Shown here: positions 1-6,667 of the stretch, one piece after another
Layout of the letters: the number at the start of each line of letters is the position of its first letter
Numbering within the stretch: position 1 is the first letter of the stretch
Assembly (NCBI GenBank): GCA_017397695.1
Contig: JAFQIF010000105.1
Span: 1 to 8,277, forward strand
DNA length: 8,277 bases
Direction of reading: 5' to 3'
Origin: Clostridia bacterium
GTDB lineage: Bacteria; Bacillota_A; Clostridia; Christensenellales; Aristaeellaceae
The notes under the pieces: generated by a model
The model's database searches: none
Told to the model about the DNA's origin: nothing
The model's input: only the letters and a program-made list of their open reading frames with translations
Position numbers and translations under genes: made by a program

Positions 1-252
1 AAGATCACCAATGTCGGCATCGTCGCCGGTTCCTATGTCACCGACGGTCTCATCCAGCGCAATGCGCAGGTGCGCCTGATGCGCGACAACATCGTCGTCT
101 ACGAGGGCAAGCTCACGTCCCTGCAGCGCTTCAAGGATGCTGTCAAGGAGGTCAAGGATGGCTACGAGTGCGGCGTGACGCTGGAGAATTACTCCGATAT
201 CAAGGAAGGCGACATCATCGAGTGCTTCATCATGGAAGAGATTCCGCGCTGA
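1..252 (+). CDS. infB: Translation initiation factor IF-2, C-terminal fragment
   Basis: This is the last 83 codons of IF-2, open at the left window edge and ending in TGA at 250-252. IF-2 is the cytoplasmic GTPase that delivers initiator fMet-tRNA to the 30S subunit and promotes subunit joining. Only the C-terminal beta-barrel (the fMet-tRNA binding part) is present. It is recognisable by the family-typical run of G-x-V-x-x-G-x-I-x-R near the start, then [31 protein letters not shown], and a final GDIIECF segment. The GTPase domain lies outside the window. rbfA starts 32 nt downstream, the usual infB-rbfA arrangement of the nusA-infB operon. Identity is near certain; a shorter start inside this stretch would not be a real gene. 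Confidence 0.96.
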   Translation, partial: KITNVGIVAGSYVTDGLIQRNAQVRLMRDNIVVYEGKLTSLQRFKDAVKEVKDGYECGVTLENYSDIKEGDIIECFIMEEIPR

Positions 253-284
253 GCACAGGGTTAATTTGATTCGAGGTAATCAGT

Positions 285-665
285 TTGGCAAAACAGCAGC
301 AGTTTGAGCGCACAGACCGCATTGCGTCGGAGATCATGCGTGAGACGGAGAGGATCATCCGTGAGGATGTATCCGATCCGCGCACGCAGTGCATGTTCTC
401 TATCACGCACGTGGATGTGACGCGCGATCTTCGCTATGCGAAGGTCTATGTCAGCGTTTATGAAGAGGAAAAGCGCGAGCCGATGATGAAGGCGCTCAAA
501 AGCGCGGCGGGCTTTATCCGCCATAATATCGGCCGCAGGGTACAGCTTCGCTATACGCCGGAGCTCCTCTTCGAGCTGGATACGACGATTGAGTATGGTG
601 TGCATATCGCCAGCCTGCTCAATGAGGTGAGAAAGACGGAGGGCAGTCAGTCCGATGAGGAATAA
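285..665 (+). CDS. rbfA: Ribosome-binding factor A
   Basis: RbfA is a small KH-fold protein that binds the 30S subunit and helps mature the 5' end of 16S rRNA; it is needed for late 30S assembly and cold growth. The product is 126 residues, normal for the family. The conserved core is visible: an N-terminal helix with IASEIMRETERIIRE (about 14-28), DPR at 31-33, the VDVTRDLRYAKVYVSV strand-helix segment (about 43-58), and a helix-strand region ending in VQLRYTPELLFELD followed by the usual terminal helix. The start is TTG at 285, supported by a GAGGT ribosome site at 273-277, 7 nt upstream, and by the normal N-terminus; no ATG fits. The stop at 663-665 lies inside the start of nrnA, which suggests translational coupling. 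Confidence 0.96.
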   Translation: MAKQQQFERTDRIASEIMRETERIIREDVSDPRTQCMFSITHVDVTRDLRYAKVYVSVYEEEKREPMMKALKSAAGFIRHNIGRRVQLRYTPELLFELDTTIEYGVHIASLLNEVRKTEGSQSDEE

Positions 666-1617
666 TCTCGAGGATTGGCTTTGTCAGGCACGCAAGGCGA
701 AGCGTATGGCGCTGATCGCTCACGTATCCCCGGATGGGGATACAGTGGGCGCGACGCTGGCGCTGCGCCTTGCTTTTTTGTCGCTGGGCAAAGCCGTGGA
801 TGTGATCTGTGATGGTGAAGCAAGCCGGTCCCTGGCGTATCTGCCGGGCATTGATGCATTCTTAAAGCCGGAACAGACGAGTGGTCTGTATGATACGGTT
901 GTCGCTGTAGATGTGAGCGACCATCAGCTCCTTGGCAAGGCAGATGCGATCTTTGACAGCGCACCGATGCGCATGGTCATCGATCATCATGCTACCAACC
1001 CGTGCTATGGCGATGTGAATTATGTGCGCGGTGACGAGTGCTCTTGCTGTGTGTTGGCGTATGAGGTGATTGCTGCGCTGGGCGTAACAATGACGCAGGA
1101 GATAGGCACATGCTTGATGACGGGTATGTCTACCGATACGGGCCATTTTATGTATCCGTATACCACGCCTCTGGCCTTTGAGGTGGCAGGAAAACTGCGC
1201 GCACTGGGCGTGGATGTCTCCTACATCACGCGCGTGCTTTACCGCACGCAGTCCCGCGCATCCGTGAATCTCACGCGCATCGCTTATCGGAATATGCGCT
1301 TTGAGTTGGATGGGCAGGTCGGAGTGATTGAACTGACCAATGATGATATGCTTGAAGCCGAAGCGGATTACGGCCAGACCAATGGTCTGGTGAATAAGGC
1401 GCTTGAGGTAGAAGGCGTGCGCATGGCGATCCTTGCTACACAGCGCGAGGATGGTGTAAAGCTTTCTCTGCGTGCTGTGGAACCTGATACAGTTAATGAT
1501 ATTGCCAAGCAGTTTGGCGGTGGCGGTCATGCGCAGGCTGCCGGTGTAACGATGCATATGCCGATGAACGAAGCGGTTGCTGCTGTTCTTGCGGCGATGA
1601 AAAAGAAGATGGGATAA
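655..1617 (+). CDS. nrnA: DHH/DHHA1 phosphoesterase, NrnA-type oligoribonuclease / pAp phosphatase
   Basis: Predicted cytoplasmic Mn-dependent phosphoesterase that degrades 2-5 nt nanoRNAs and, in characterised NrnA proteins, dephosphorylates 3'-phosphoadenosine 5'-phosphate. The 320-residue product matches the family length. Metal-binding motifs are all visible: motif I H23-x3-D27-G-D29; an aspartate in AVDVSDHQLLG (about 85-95); the signature DHH in VIDHHATN (about 107-114); and a fourth aspartate in STDTGHF (about 156-162). The C-terminal DHHA1 domain carries the substrate-binding GGGGHAQAAG loop (about 289-298). It overlaps the rbfA end by 11 nt and has a GGAGGG ribosome site at 638-643 inside rbfA, so the ATG at 655 is well supported. 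Position between rbfA and truB is typical of Bacillota. Which activity dominates in vivo cannot be read from sequence. Confidence 0.94.
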   Translation: MRNNLEDWLCQARKAKRMALIAHVSPDGDTVGATLALRLAFLSLGKAVDVICDGEASRSLAYLPGIDAFLKPEQTSGLYDTVVAVDVSDHQLLGKADAIFDSAPMRMVIDHHATNPCYGDVNYVRGDECSCCVLAYEVIAALGVTMTQEIGTCLMTGMSTDTGHFMYPYTTPLAFEVAGKLRALGVDVSYITRVLYRTQSRASVNLTRIAYRNMRFELDGQVGVIELTNDDMLEAEADYGQTNGLVNKALEVEGVRMAILATQREDGVKLSLRAVEPDTVNDIAKQFGGGGHAQAAGVTMHMPMNEAVAAVLAAMKKKMG

Positions 1618-1632
1618 ACAGGAGGATGTGCG

Positions 1633-1801
1633 GGGACTCCGTCCCTACACCCCTGGCAGGGATATTATCCCTGCACCCTCCATCGCTGCGCGCATGTGCG
1701 CAGCGAAGAGGATAAGGATTGCTGCTTCAAACCGCCGCGAAACAAAGAAGGGAGTCTGAGGGATCATATCCCTCAGGCGGGGTTTGGGGCAGCAGCCCCA
1801 A
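1633..1801 (+). repeat. Array of five intergenic hairpins between nrnA and truB
   Basis: The 197-nt nrnA-truB gap contains five inverted repeats: 1633-1645 (5 bp, 3-nt loop); 1656-1674 (8 bp, ATT loop); 1683-1706 (9 bp, 6-nt loop); 1756-1776 (9 bp, CAT loop); and 1784-1801 (7 bp, AGCA loop). The second and fourth share the same stem heart, AGGGAT/ATCCCT. None is followed by a T-run, so they do not look like intrinsic terminators. The other gaps in this operon are at most 32 nt, so the segment looks inserted or specially maintained. It could be a REP-like dispersed palindromic element, an RNA-processing or stability element, or a truB leader. The frame upstream of truB stays open through part of it, back to a TTG at 1719, but this reads as hairpin-encoded low-information peptide and not as TruB. 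Confidence 0.7.
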
Positions 1802-1814
1802 GAGGAGAGATACG

Positions 1815-2693
1815 ATGAACGGATTCCTCTGTGTGCTCAAGCCGCCGGGCATGACGTCCAGCGATGTCGTTGTGCGCGTGCGCCGCAGGCTGCCCCGGGG
1901 CACCAAAGTCGGCCATGCCGGCACGCTTGATCCCGAGGCGTCGGGCGTGCTGCCGCTGATGATCGGCAAGGCGTCCCGCCTGTTCGATTATCTGGTTGAG
2001 AAGGAAAAGACATATGTGGCCCAGCTTAAGCCGGGCTATGCAACCGATACGCAGGATGCTCATGGCAGAATCATTGCCGGAAACGGCGAAAAAGCAAGCC
2101 TTGCACAGCTTGAAGCTGTGCTGCCGCAGTTTATCGGTGATATCATGCAGGTGCCGCCGATGTTCTCCGCGCTCAAGCGCGATGGACAGAAGCTGTGCGA
2201 TTTGGCCCGCCAGGGTGTAGAGATCGAGATCCAGCCCAGGCCCACGCAGGTGCATGCCATCGATGTGATGCACGTACTTGATGATGGCAGCTATATCATC
2301 CGCGTTCGCTGCGGAAAGGGCACGTATATCCGTACCTTGTGTCATGATATCGGTGCTGCTTTGGGTACGGGTGCCCATATGGGCCTGCTGCTGCGCACGC
2401 AGACGGGCATGTTCGCGTTGGATGACGCACATACCATCGAAGAGATTGAAGCATGCGATAATCTTTCTTCGCTGCTTGTGGCGATGGATAGACCGCTTGC
2501 GCATGTGCCGCGCGTAGACGTTGTTGCGTGGGCGGAACGTTTTGTGCGCAATGGCAACGCGCTTACCCGAAAAGAACTGTGCGGCGAGATTCCGGACGAT
2601 CGCCCGGTTCGTCTGTATCTGAATGATCAGTTTGCCGGCATCGGCAGGATGCGGGATGATCATATGAAATTCGAAGCAATGCTTCTGGAGTAA
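1815..2693 (+). CDS. truB: tRNA pseudouridine(55) synthase TruB
   Basis: TruB converts U55 in the T-loop of tRNAs to pseudouridine and also acts as a tRNA folding chaperone. The 292-residue product begins with the normal MNGFLCVLKPPGMTSSD N-terminus. The catalytic aspartate is D39 in the GHAGTLDPEASGVLPL motif. Further on are the LVEKEKTYVAQLKPG strand, the VPPMFSALKRDGQ segment, and the RCGKGTYIRTLCHDIG motif with the downstream L-x-R-T-x-x-G-x-F. The C-terminal ~50 residues form the shorter PUA-like tail seen in this branch. ATG at 1815 was chosen because AGGAGAG lies at 1803-1809 and because the family N-terminus starts there; the upstream in-frame extension runs through hairpin DNA. ribF follows after 20 nt, a common pairing. 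Confidence 0.96.
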   Translation: MNGFLCVLKPPGMTSSDVVVRVRRRLPRGTKVGHAGTLDPEASGVLPLMIGKASRLFDYLVEKEKTYVAQLKPGYATDTQDAHGRIIAGNGEKASLAQLEAVLPQFIGDIMQVPPMFSALKRDGQKLCDLARQGVEIEIQPRPTQVHAIDVMHVLDDGSYIIRVRCGKGTYIRTLCHDIGAALGTGAHMGLLLRTQTGMFALDDAHTIEEIEACDNLSSLLVAMDRPLAHVPRVDVVAWAERFVRNGNALTRKELCGEIPDDRPVRLYLNDQFAGIGRMRDDHMKFEAMLLE

Positions 2694-2713
2694 GCTGGGG
2701 TAGGATAAGAGCA

Positions 2714-3652
2714 ATGAAACTGTTAACTCATGAGCGGCAGTGGCGCGGCGGTGAAACTGTCATTGCCTTCGGCATGTTCGATGGCGTCCACGAAGGGCAC
2801 GCCATGCTGATGCGTAAGGCGAACGAATTGGCCGCACTGCATGATCTGACGAGCGTAGTCTATACGTTTTCGTCCCATCCCATGGCGACTTTTGCGCCGG
2901 ATCGCGTGCCGCCGCAGCTGGAAACCCGTTCTCAGAAGATTCAGGCGATTGCGCAACTGGGCGTGGATGTTGCCGTGCTTCGCCCGTTTGACAAGGCATA
3001 TGCCGCATTGTCGCCGGAGGCGTTTGTCCGTACATTTGTGGATGCACTGCATCCCCGACATGTTGTCATCGGATTCAATTACTCCTTTGGCTGTAAGGGT
3101 GCAGGCAAGGCAGAGGATATGATCCGCCTTGGACGCGAGTATGGCTTTGAGACACATGTTGTGGATGAAGTGCAGATGGACGGTCTTCCGGTATCTTCCA
3201 CACGTATCCGCGCTGAAATTCTGAAGGGCGAGATGGAGGCGGCGGGCCGGCTGCTGGGGCGGCCGTATGCGCTCTGTGGTGTGGTAGAGCATGGCAAGAA
3301 GCTGGGCCGCCGGCTTGATTTCCCGACGGCCAACCTGCGCTGGGACCCCAGCCAGGCGCTGCCGCCCAAGGGTGTCTATGCTGCGCTGGCCTATGTACGT
3401 GAGGATTGGTATATGGCCGCTGTGAATATCGGTGAGCATCCGACTGCGCCGGGCGGCAGCAAAATGACCGTCGAGGCAAATCTGATCGGCTACGAGGGCG
3501 AGGAGTTCTACGGCTGCCATATGCGTTTGCTCTTCTTCAAGCGCCTGCGCGGGGAGAAGAAGTTTGATAGCCTTGATGTACTGCGTGAGGCGGTCATGCT
3601 CAATCGTGAGGAGACGATTGCGTATTTCCGTGAGGCGGTGCGGAAGCTTTAA
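2714..3652 (+). CDS. ribF: Bifunctional riboflavin kinase / FAD synthetase
   Basis: RibF phosphorylates riboflavin to FMN and adenylylates FMN to FAD in the cytoplasm. The 312-residue product has both domains. The N-terminal nucleotidyltransferase half carries GMFDGVHEGH (about 21-30; the more common family form has N in place of M), then SSHP, the VVIGFNYSFG segment, and VSSTRIR (about 161-167). The C-terminal flavokinase half carries GKKLGRRLDFPTANL (about 195-209), KGVYAA, and VNIGEHPT near 244-251, then a conserved E-A-N-L and the FFKRLRGEKKF segment. The flavokinase motif usually reads NIG-x-x-PTF; here the residue after PT is alanine, a mild deviation. The ribosome site is a modest AGGA at 2702-2705. 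It is the last gene before a strong terminator. No FMN riboswitch is visible upstream. Confidence 0.95.
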   Translation: MKLLTHERQWRGGETVIAFGMFDGVHEGHAMLMRKANELAALHDLTSVVYTFSSHPMATFAPDRVPPQLETRSQKIQAIAQLGVDVAVLRPFDKAYAALSPEAFVRTFVDALHPRHVVIGFNYSFGCKGAGKAEDMIRLGREYGFETHVVDEVQMDGLPVSSTRIRAEILKGEMEAAGRLLGRPYALCGVVEHGKKLGRRLDFPTANLRWDPSQALPPKGVYAALAYVREDWYMAAVNIGEHPTAPGGSKMTVEANLIGYEGEEFYGCHMRLLFFKRLRGEKKFDSLDVLREAVMLNREETIAYFREAVRKL

Positions 3653-3661
3653 TTGCAGAGC

Positions 3662-3686
3662 AAAGCGGCCGGCTGGCCGCTTTTTT
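3662..3686 (+). terminator. Intrinsic terminator after ribF
   Basis: A perfect 9-bp stem (3662-3670 with 3675-3683) around a GGCT loop runs into six T residues (3681-3686), 9 nt after the ribF stop. It closes the infB-ribF transcription unit and separates it from the accessory genes that follow. Confidence 0.93.
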
Positions 3687-3728
3687 CTATGTATACGAAA
3701 AGTAACAGACTCATCAGCTGCGCTGTGC

Positions 3729-3757
3729 TTGGCAGTTTTCATGACCGATGGTACAAT
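3729..3757 (+). promoter_or_regulatory. Sigma-A-type promoter for the XRE regulator gene
   Basis: A TTGGCA -35 element at 3729-3734 and a TACAAT -10 element at 3752-3757 are separated by exactly 17 nt, each one base off consensus. It sits just after the ribF terminator and about 60 nt before the regulator gene, so it probably drives the regulator and perhaps the PAP2 gene. No clear inverted-repeat operator was found over it. Confidence 0.8.
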
Positions 3758-3816
3758 GAAATCAGTAATCTATTCGAATTTACCATGCAAGGTCGTTTTC
3801 AGAAAGAGTGGGTATG

Positions 3817-4416
3817 ATGGAATTCAATGAAAAACTGCAGGAACTGAGAAAGCAGAAAGCCATAACACAGGAAGAACTTGCACAGCAGCTTTATGTTTCC
3901 CGCGCGGCCATTTCAAAGTGGGAATCAGGCAGGGGATATCCGAATATCGATTCCCTCAAAGAGCTTGCAAAGTTTTTCTCAGTGAGCATCGATGAGCTTC
4001 TCTCCGGCGACGAGGTGCTCGGTATTGCCGAAGAGGATCAGCAGCAGAAAGAGAGCTGCACGCGTGATCGGGTCTTTGGTCTGCTGGATTGCAGCAGTGC
4101 CATGTTTCTGGTCCTGCCGCTATTTGGCCAGCAGACAGAGGGGATGATTCGCTGCGTTTCACTCCTGGCCTTGAATAGCATTGGCACAGGACTGAGAGCA
4201 GCGTATTTTGCTTTGATTGTCAGCATTGTCGTTTGTGGTCTGCTTATGCTGGCGCTGCACAGCGGAGCTTTCTGGATGCGCAGCAAAATCAAGCTGTCGC
4301 TGTCGCTTCATACGGCGGCAGTGCTCCTGTTTATCATCAGCCGACAGCCGTACGCGGCGGGGATGTTGTTTGTTTTTCTCATGATCAAAGGATTGATGCT
4401 GATCAAATGGCCGTGA
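3817..4416 (+). CDS. XRE-family (Cro/C1-type HTH) regulator with hydrophobic C-terminal half
   Basis: Predicted DNA-binding transcriptional regulator. From the ATG at 3817 it is 199 residues. Residues 1-64 form a classic Cro/C1 HTH: KLQELRKQKAITQEELAQ, then VSRAAISKWESGRGYPN as recognition helix and turn, then LAKFFSVSIDELLSGDE. After a charged linker (about 65-85), the rest has about four hydrophobic segments (about 87-104, 112-147, 158-175, 178-197), so the protein is probably membrane-anchored, a common clostridial layout. In-frame starts also exist at 3808 (GTG) and 3814 (ATG); 3817 gives the usual MEFNEKL N-terminus. The ribosome site is weak (AAAGAG at 3803-3808). The C-terminal function and any signal sensed are unknown. 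It lies 109 nt upstream of the PAP2 gene and may regulate it. Confidence 0.88.
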   Translation: MEFNEKLQELRKQKAITQEELAQQLYVSRAAISKWESGRGYPNIDSLKELAKFFSVSIDELLSGDEVLGIAEEDQQQKESCTRDRVFGLLDCSSAMFLVLPLFGQQTEGMIRCVSLLALNSIGTGLRAAYFALIVSIVVCGLLMLALHSGAFWMRSKIKLSLSLHTAAVLLFIISRQPYAAGMLFVFLMIKGLMLIKWP

Positions 4417-4480
4417 TACAGAACGTAGCGCGGATGTGACAGTGCATTTCTTGTGTTACTGGAGATCCTGTGTGTACAGT

Positions 4481-4503
4481 GTATTCGGGCAGAAGCCCAA
4501 TAC
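4481..4503 (+). promoter_or_regulatory. Hairpin just upstream of the PAP2 gene ribosome site
   Basis: GTATT (4481-4485) plus GGGC (4487-4490) pair with GCCC (4495-4498) plus AATAC (4499-4503), leaving one bulged C at 4486 and an AGAA loop. It lies 7 nt before the AGGAGA ribosome site and has no T-run, so it could affect translation or mRNA stability rather than terminate. Its role is an inference from position only. Confidence 0.4.
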
Positions 4504-4525
4504 GCAAATAAGGAGAAACGGGAGA

Positions 4526-5173
4526 ATGAACAAGAAGACGCGAAATCGATCGTGTATGGCAGGAGGATTGCTGTCGGCTTTCTGTCTGTGGACAGCAATC
4601 GTACTTGTGGTTGACGTCCAGCCGATCGGGCCGCTGAAATCGTGTGTCGGCCTGGCGGCGCTCAATGGGCTCGTTCACAGGCTTACCGGCATACATATGG
4701 GACTATATGTACTCACAGATTGGCTGAGCATCGTGCCGGTTGGCTTTGTATTGGGCTTTGCCTGTCTGGGGGGTGTGCAGTGGATAAAGCGCAAGCGTTT
4801 GTTGGCTGTGGATCGCAGCATCCTTATACTTGGCGGCTTTTATCTGGCTGTGCTGACGGTATATTTGATTTTTGAAGTGTTTGTCGTGAACTACAGACCG
4901 GTGCTGATTGAGGGGATTCTGGAGGCATCCTACCCGTCGTCAACGACGATGCTTGTGCTGTGTGTCATGCTTACAGCCATGATGCAGATGAAAGCCCGCA
5001 TTCACCATGCAGTATTCCGGCGGTATGTGCTCCTGGTAATGTCTGCTTATACGACTGGAATGATTGCGCTCAGACTTGTATCGGGCGTGCATTGGCTTAG
5101 CGATATCATCGGCGGCGCATTGCTCAGTGCGGGGCTTGTCATATTCTACAGCGCGGCCTGCGAGGCTGAGTGA
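4526..5173 (+). CDS. PAP2-superfamily integral membrane protein (noncanonical phosphatase motifs)
   Basis: A 215-residue polytopic protein with about five to six hydrophobic segments (around 11-31, 62-84, 98-120, 138-155, 166-184, 191-210), resembling PAP2/lipid phosphatase enzymes that remove phosphate from lipid phosphates or undecaprenyl pyrophosphate at the membrane. Motif C3 is intact: R183-x5-H189-x3-D193, followed by IIGG. Motif C1 keeps R124-P125 but has E117 where the usual lysine lies. Motif C2 reads YPSSTT (136-141), so the usual histidine of PSGH is threonine. Activity is therefore uncertain. ATG at 4526 has AGGAGA at 4511-4516; the upstream in-frame GTG at 4436 has no ribosome site and would read through the hairpin. 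It probably shares a transcript with the upstream regulator. Confidence 0.82.
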   Translation: MNKKTRNRSCMAGGLLSAFCLWTAIVLVVDVQPIGPLKSCVGLAALNGLVHRLTGIHMGLYVLTDWLSIVPVGFVLGFACLGGVQWIKRKRLLAVDRSILILGGFYLAVLTVYLIFEVFVVNYRPVLIEGILEASYPSSTTMLVLCVMLTAMMQMKARIHHAVFRRYVLLVMSAYTTGMIALRLVSGVHWLSDIIGGALLSAGLVIFYSAACEAE

Positions 5174-5211
5174 TGTTTGTTGCCGGAATTGAAGTGAGCA
5201 GGTGAATAAGA

Positions 5212-5241
5212 AAAAGCCAAGCTGTATGCAGCTTGGCTTTT
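5212..5241. terminator. Bidirectional intrinsic terminator between convergent genes
   Basis: A perfect 13-bp stem (5212-5224 with 5229-5241) around a TATG loop. Its A-rich left arm and T-rich right arm give a T-run on both strands, so it can end the PAP2 transcript from the left and the NSS transporter transcript from the right. It lies 38 nt after the PAP2 stop and 22 nt beyond the transporter stop. Confidence 0.92.
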
Positions 5242-5263
5242 GTGCGATTTGGAAGTGGTTTGC

Positions 5264-6604
5264 TTACTTCCAGGCGAAGTTGATCAGGCCGGTGATGTAG
5301 AGCACGATGATCGCGCAGGGAACGACGTAGCAGAAGATCGGCTTCATCCAAGGCTGAACCTTCAGGCCCTTGCCGGCGTTGGCTTCCTTGATGAAGTTAT
5401 CCCAGCCCCAGCCGTAGCGCTTGTTGCAGCAGAAGACGGCGAAGATCAGAGAGCCGATGGGCAGCAGGTTGGTGGAAACCAGGAAATCCCAGAAATCCAG
5501 CCACGCGGAACCGTCGGCAAACGGCTGGAACGTAAACACGCTGTAGCCGAGCGCTGTGGTGGTGGAAGTGATGAACAGGCCGATACCGCAGATGATGCAG
5601 CCCTTCGGGCGGCTCCAGCCGGTGATCTCGCGCACGCAGGCGAGGATGTTCTCAAATACGGCCAGAACGGTGGACATCGCAGCGAACACCATGAACAGGA
5701 AGAACAGGGCACCCCAGAAGCGGCCGCCCGCCATGTTGTTGAACACGCTGGCCATGGTATCAAAGAGGAGGGACGGGCCCGCGCCGACCTCAACGTTGTA
5801 GGTGAAGCAGGCGGGGAAGATGATCAGGCCAGCCATGATGGCGACGAAGGAGTCGAGAATGATGATGTTGATCGACTCGCCCATCAGGCTGCGCTCCTTG
5901 CCGATGTAGCTGCCAAAAATGGCCATGGAGCCAATGCCCAGACTCAGCGTGAAGAACGCCTGATTCATCGCGCCGACGATTACGTTAGCGTCGATCTTGG
6001 AGAAGTCAGGCAGCAGGTAGAAGGTCAGGCCTTCCTTCGCGCCGGACAGCGTCGCGCTGTTGACAGCCAGCACGATCATCAGGATCAGAAGCGCAACCAT
6101 CATCACCTTGGTGATGCGCTCCAGGCCGCCCTGCAGGTTATAGCTGAGCACAAGGAAGCCGAGGACGACCACGATGCCCATGTAGATCATGTTCAGGCTC
6201 GGGTTGGTGATCATGGAGACAAAGCCCAGATCAGCGTTGTTTCCGGTAAGGAAGCTGATGAAGTAGTACAGAATCCAGCCGGCTACGACGGTGTAGAAGG
6301 ACATCAGACAGATGTTGCCAAACAGGGCAAAGTAGCCATGGATATGCCATTTCTGACCAGGCTTTTCAAGCTTCTGGTACATGCGCACCGGGCTTGCCTG
6401 AGAGGCGCGGCCCAGGGCAAATTCCATCACCATGACGGGCAGACCAAGGACGAGCAGGCACAGGACGTAGATCAGCACGAAGCCGCCGCCGCCGTACTGG
6501 CCGGTCATCCAGGGGAACTTCCATACGTTGCCGCAGCCAATGGCGCAGCCGGCGCTCAGCAGGATGAAGCCGAGTCTTGAAGACAGACGCTCACGATTTT
6601 CCAT
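5264..6604 (-). CDS. Neurotransmitter:sodium symporter (NSS/SNF) family amino acid transporter
   Basis: Predicted Na+-coupled inner-membrane importer of amino acids, LeuT fold. The product is 446 residues with 11 predicted membrane segments (roughly 11-31, 40-61, 91-119, 139-156, 164-181, 207-230, 244-268, 294-322, 336-354, 373-395, 420-442); bacterial members such as MhsT have 11. TM1 holds the family signature GCAIGCGNVWKFP (19-31), whose broken helix binds Na+ and substrate; the common arginine after the tryptophan is lysine (K29). TM6 shows NQAFFTLSLGIG, and TM8 has AAMSTVLAVFE for the second Na+ site. The start at 6604 is set by AGGAGA 8 nt upstream (6613-6618) and by the family N-terminus; an upstream in-frame start at 6667 would overlap the promoter. 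Substrate cannot be told; hydrophobic or aromatic amino acids are plausible. Confidence 0.93.
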   Translation of the reverse strand: MENRERLSSRLGFILLSAGCAIGCGNVWKFPWMTGQYGGGGFVLIYVLCLLVLGLPVMVMEFALGRASQASPVRMYQKLEKPGQKWHIHGYFALFGNICLMSFYTVVAGWILYYFISFLTGNNADLGFVSMITNPSLNMIYMGIVVVLGFLVLSYNLQGGLERITKVMMVALLILMIVLAVNSATLSGAKEGLTFYLLPDFSKIDANVIVGAMNQAFFTLSLGIGSMAIFGSYIGKERSLMGESINIIILDSFVAIMAGLIIFPACFTYNVEVGAGPSLLFDTMASVFNNMAGGRFWGALFFLFMVFAAMSTVLAVFENILACVREITGWSRPKGCIICGIGLFITSTTTALGYSVFTFQPFADGSAWLDFWDFLVSTNLLPIGSLIFAVFCCNKRYGWGWDNFIKEANAGKGLKVQPWMKPIFCYVVPCAIIVLYITGLINFAWK

Positions 6605-6638
6605 AGAGAGTATCTCCTCTGCATTATAGATTGCATAT

Positions 6639-6667
6639 ATTGTATCAGGAACTTGCAAATAAGTCAA
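6639..6667 (-). promoter_or_regulatory. Sigma-A-type promoter for the NSS transporter
   Basis: Read on the - strand: TTGACT (-35, 6662-6667), a 17-nt spacer, and TACAAT (-10, 6639-6644). Transcription would start about 30 nt before the coding start at 6604, leaving a short leader that contains the ribosome site. Confidence 0.82.

Noticed and set aside
862..1557. 231-codon - strand open frame opposite nrnA
   Set aside because: Antisense shadow of nrnA; composition is atypical for a protein and no start signals are present.
1633..1801. CRISPR array or riboswitch in the hairpin segment
   Set aside because: The repeats are unequal palindromes without regular spacers, and I recognise no conserved riboswitch core.
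1773..2714. 313-codon - strand open frame opposite truB
   Set aside because: Antisense shadow of a certain gene, no recognisable motif or ribosome site.
2723..3742. 339-codon - strand open frame opposite ribF
   Set aside because: Antisense shadow of ribF caused by biased third positions; rich in R, H, A and Q with no domain pattern and it would run through the ribF terminator.
3653..3807. FMN riboswitch or tRNA gene near ribF
   Set aside because: The stretch holds only a terminator, a promoter and a short leader; no cloverleaf or FMN-element core is visible.
5240..6580. 446-codon + strand open frame opposite the NSS transporter
   Set aside because: It is exactly antisense to a clear membrane transporter. 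The translation is a featureless run rich in D, E, H, Q, A and V, as expected from reverse-complemented hydrophobic codons, and it lacks a ribosome site.
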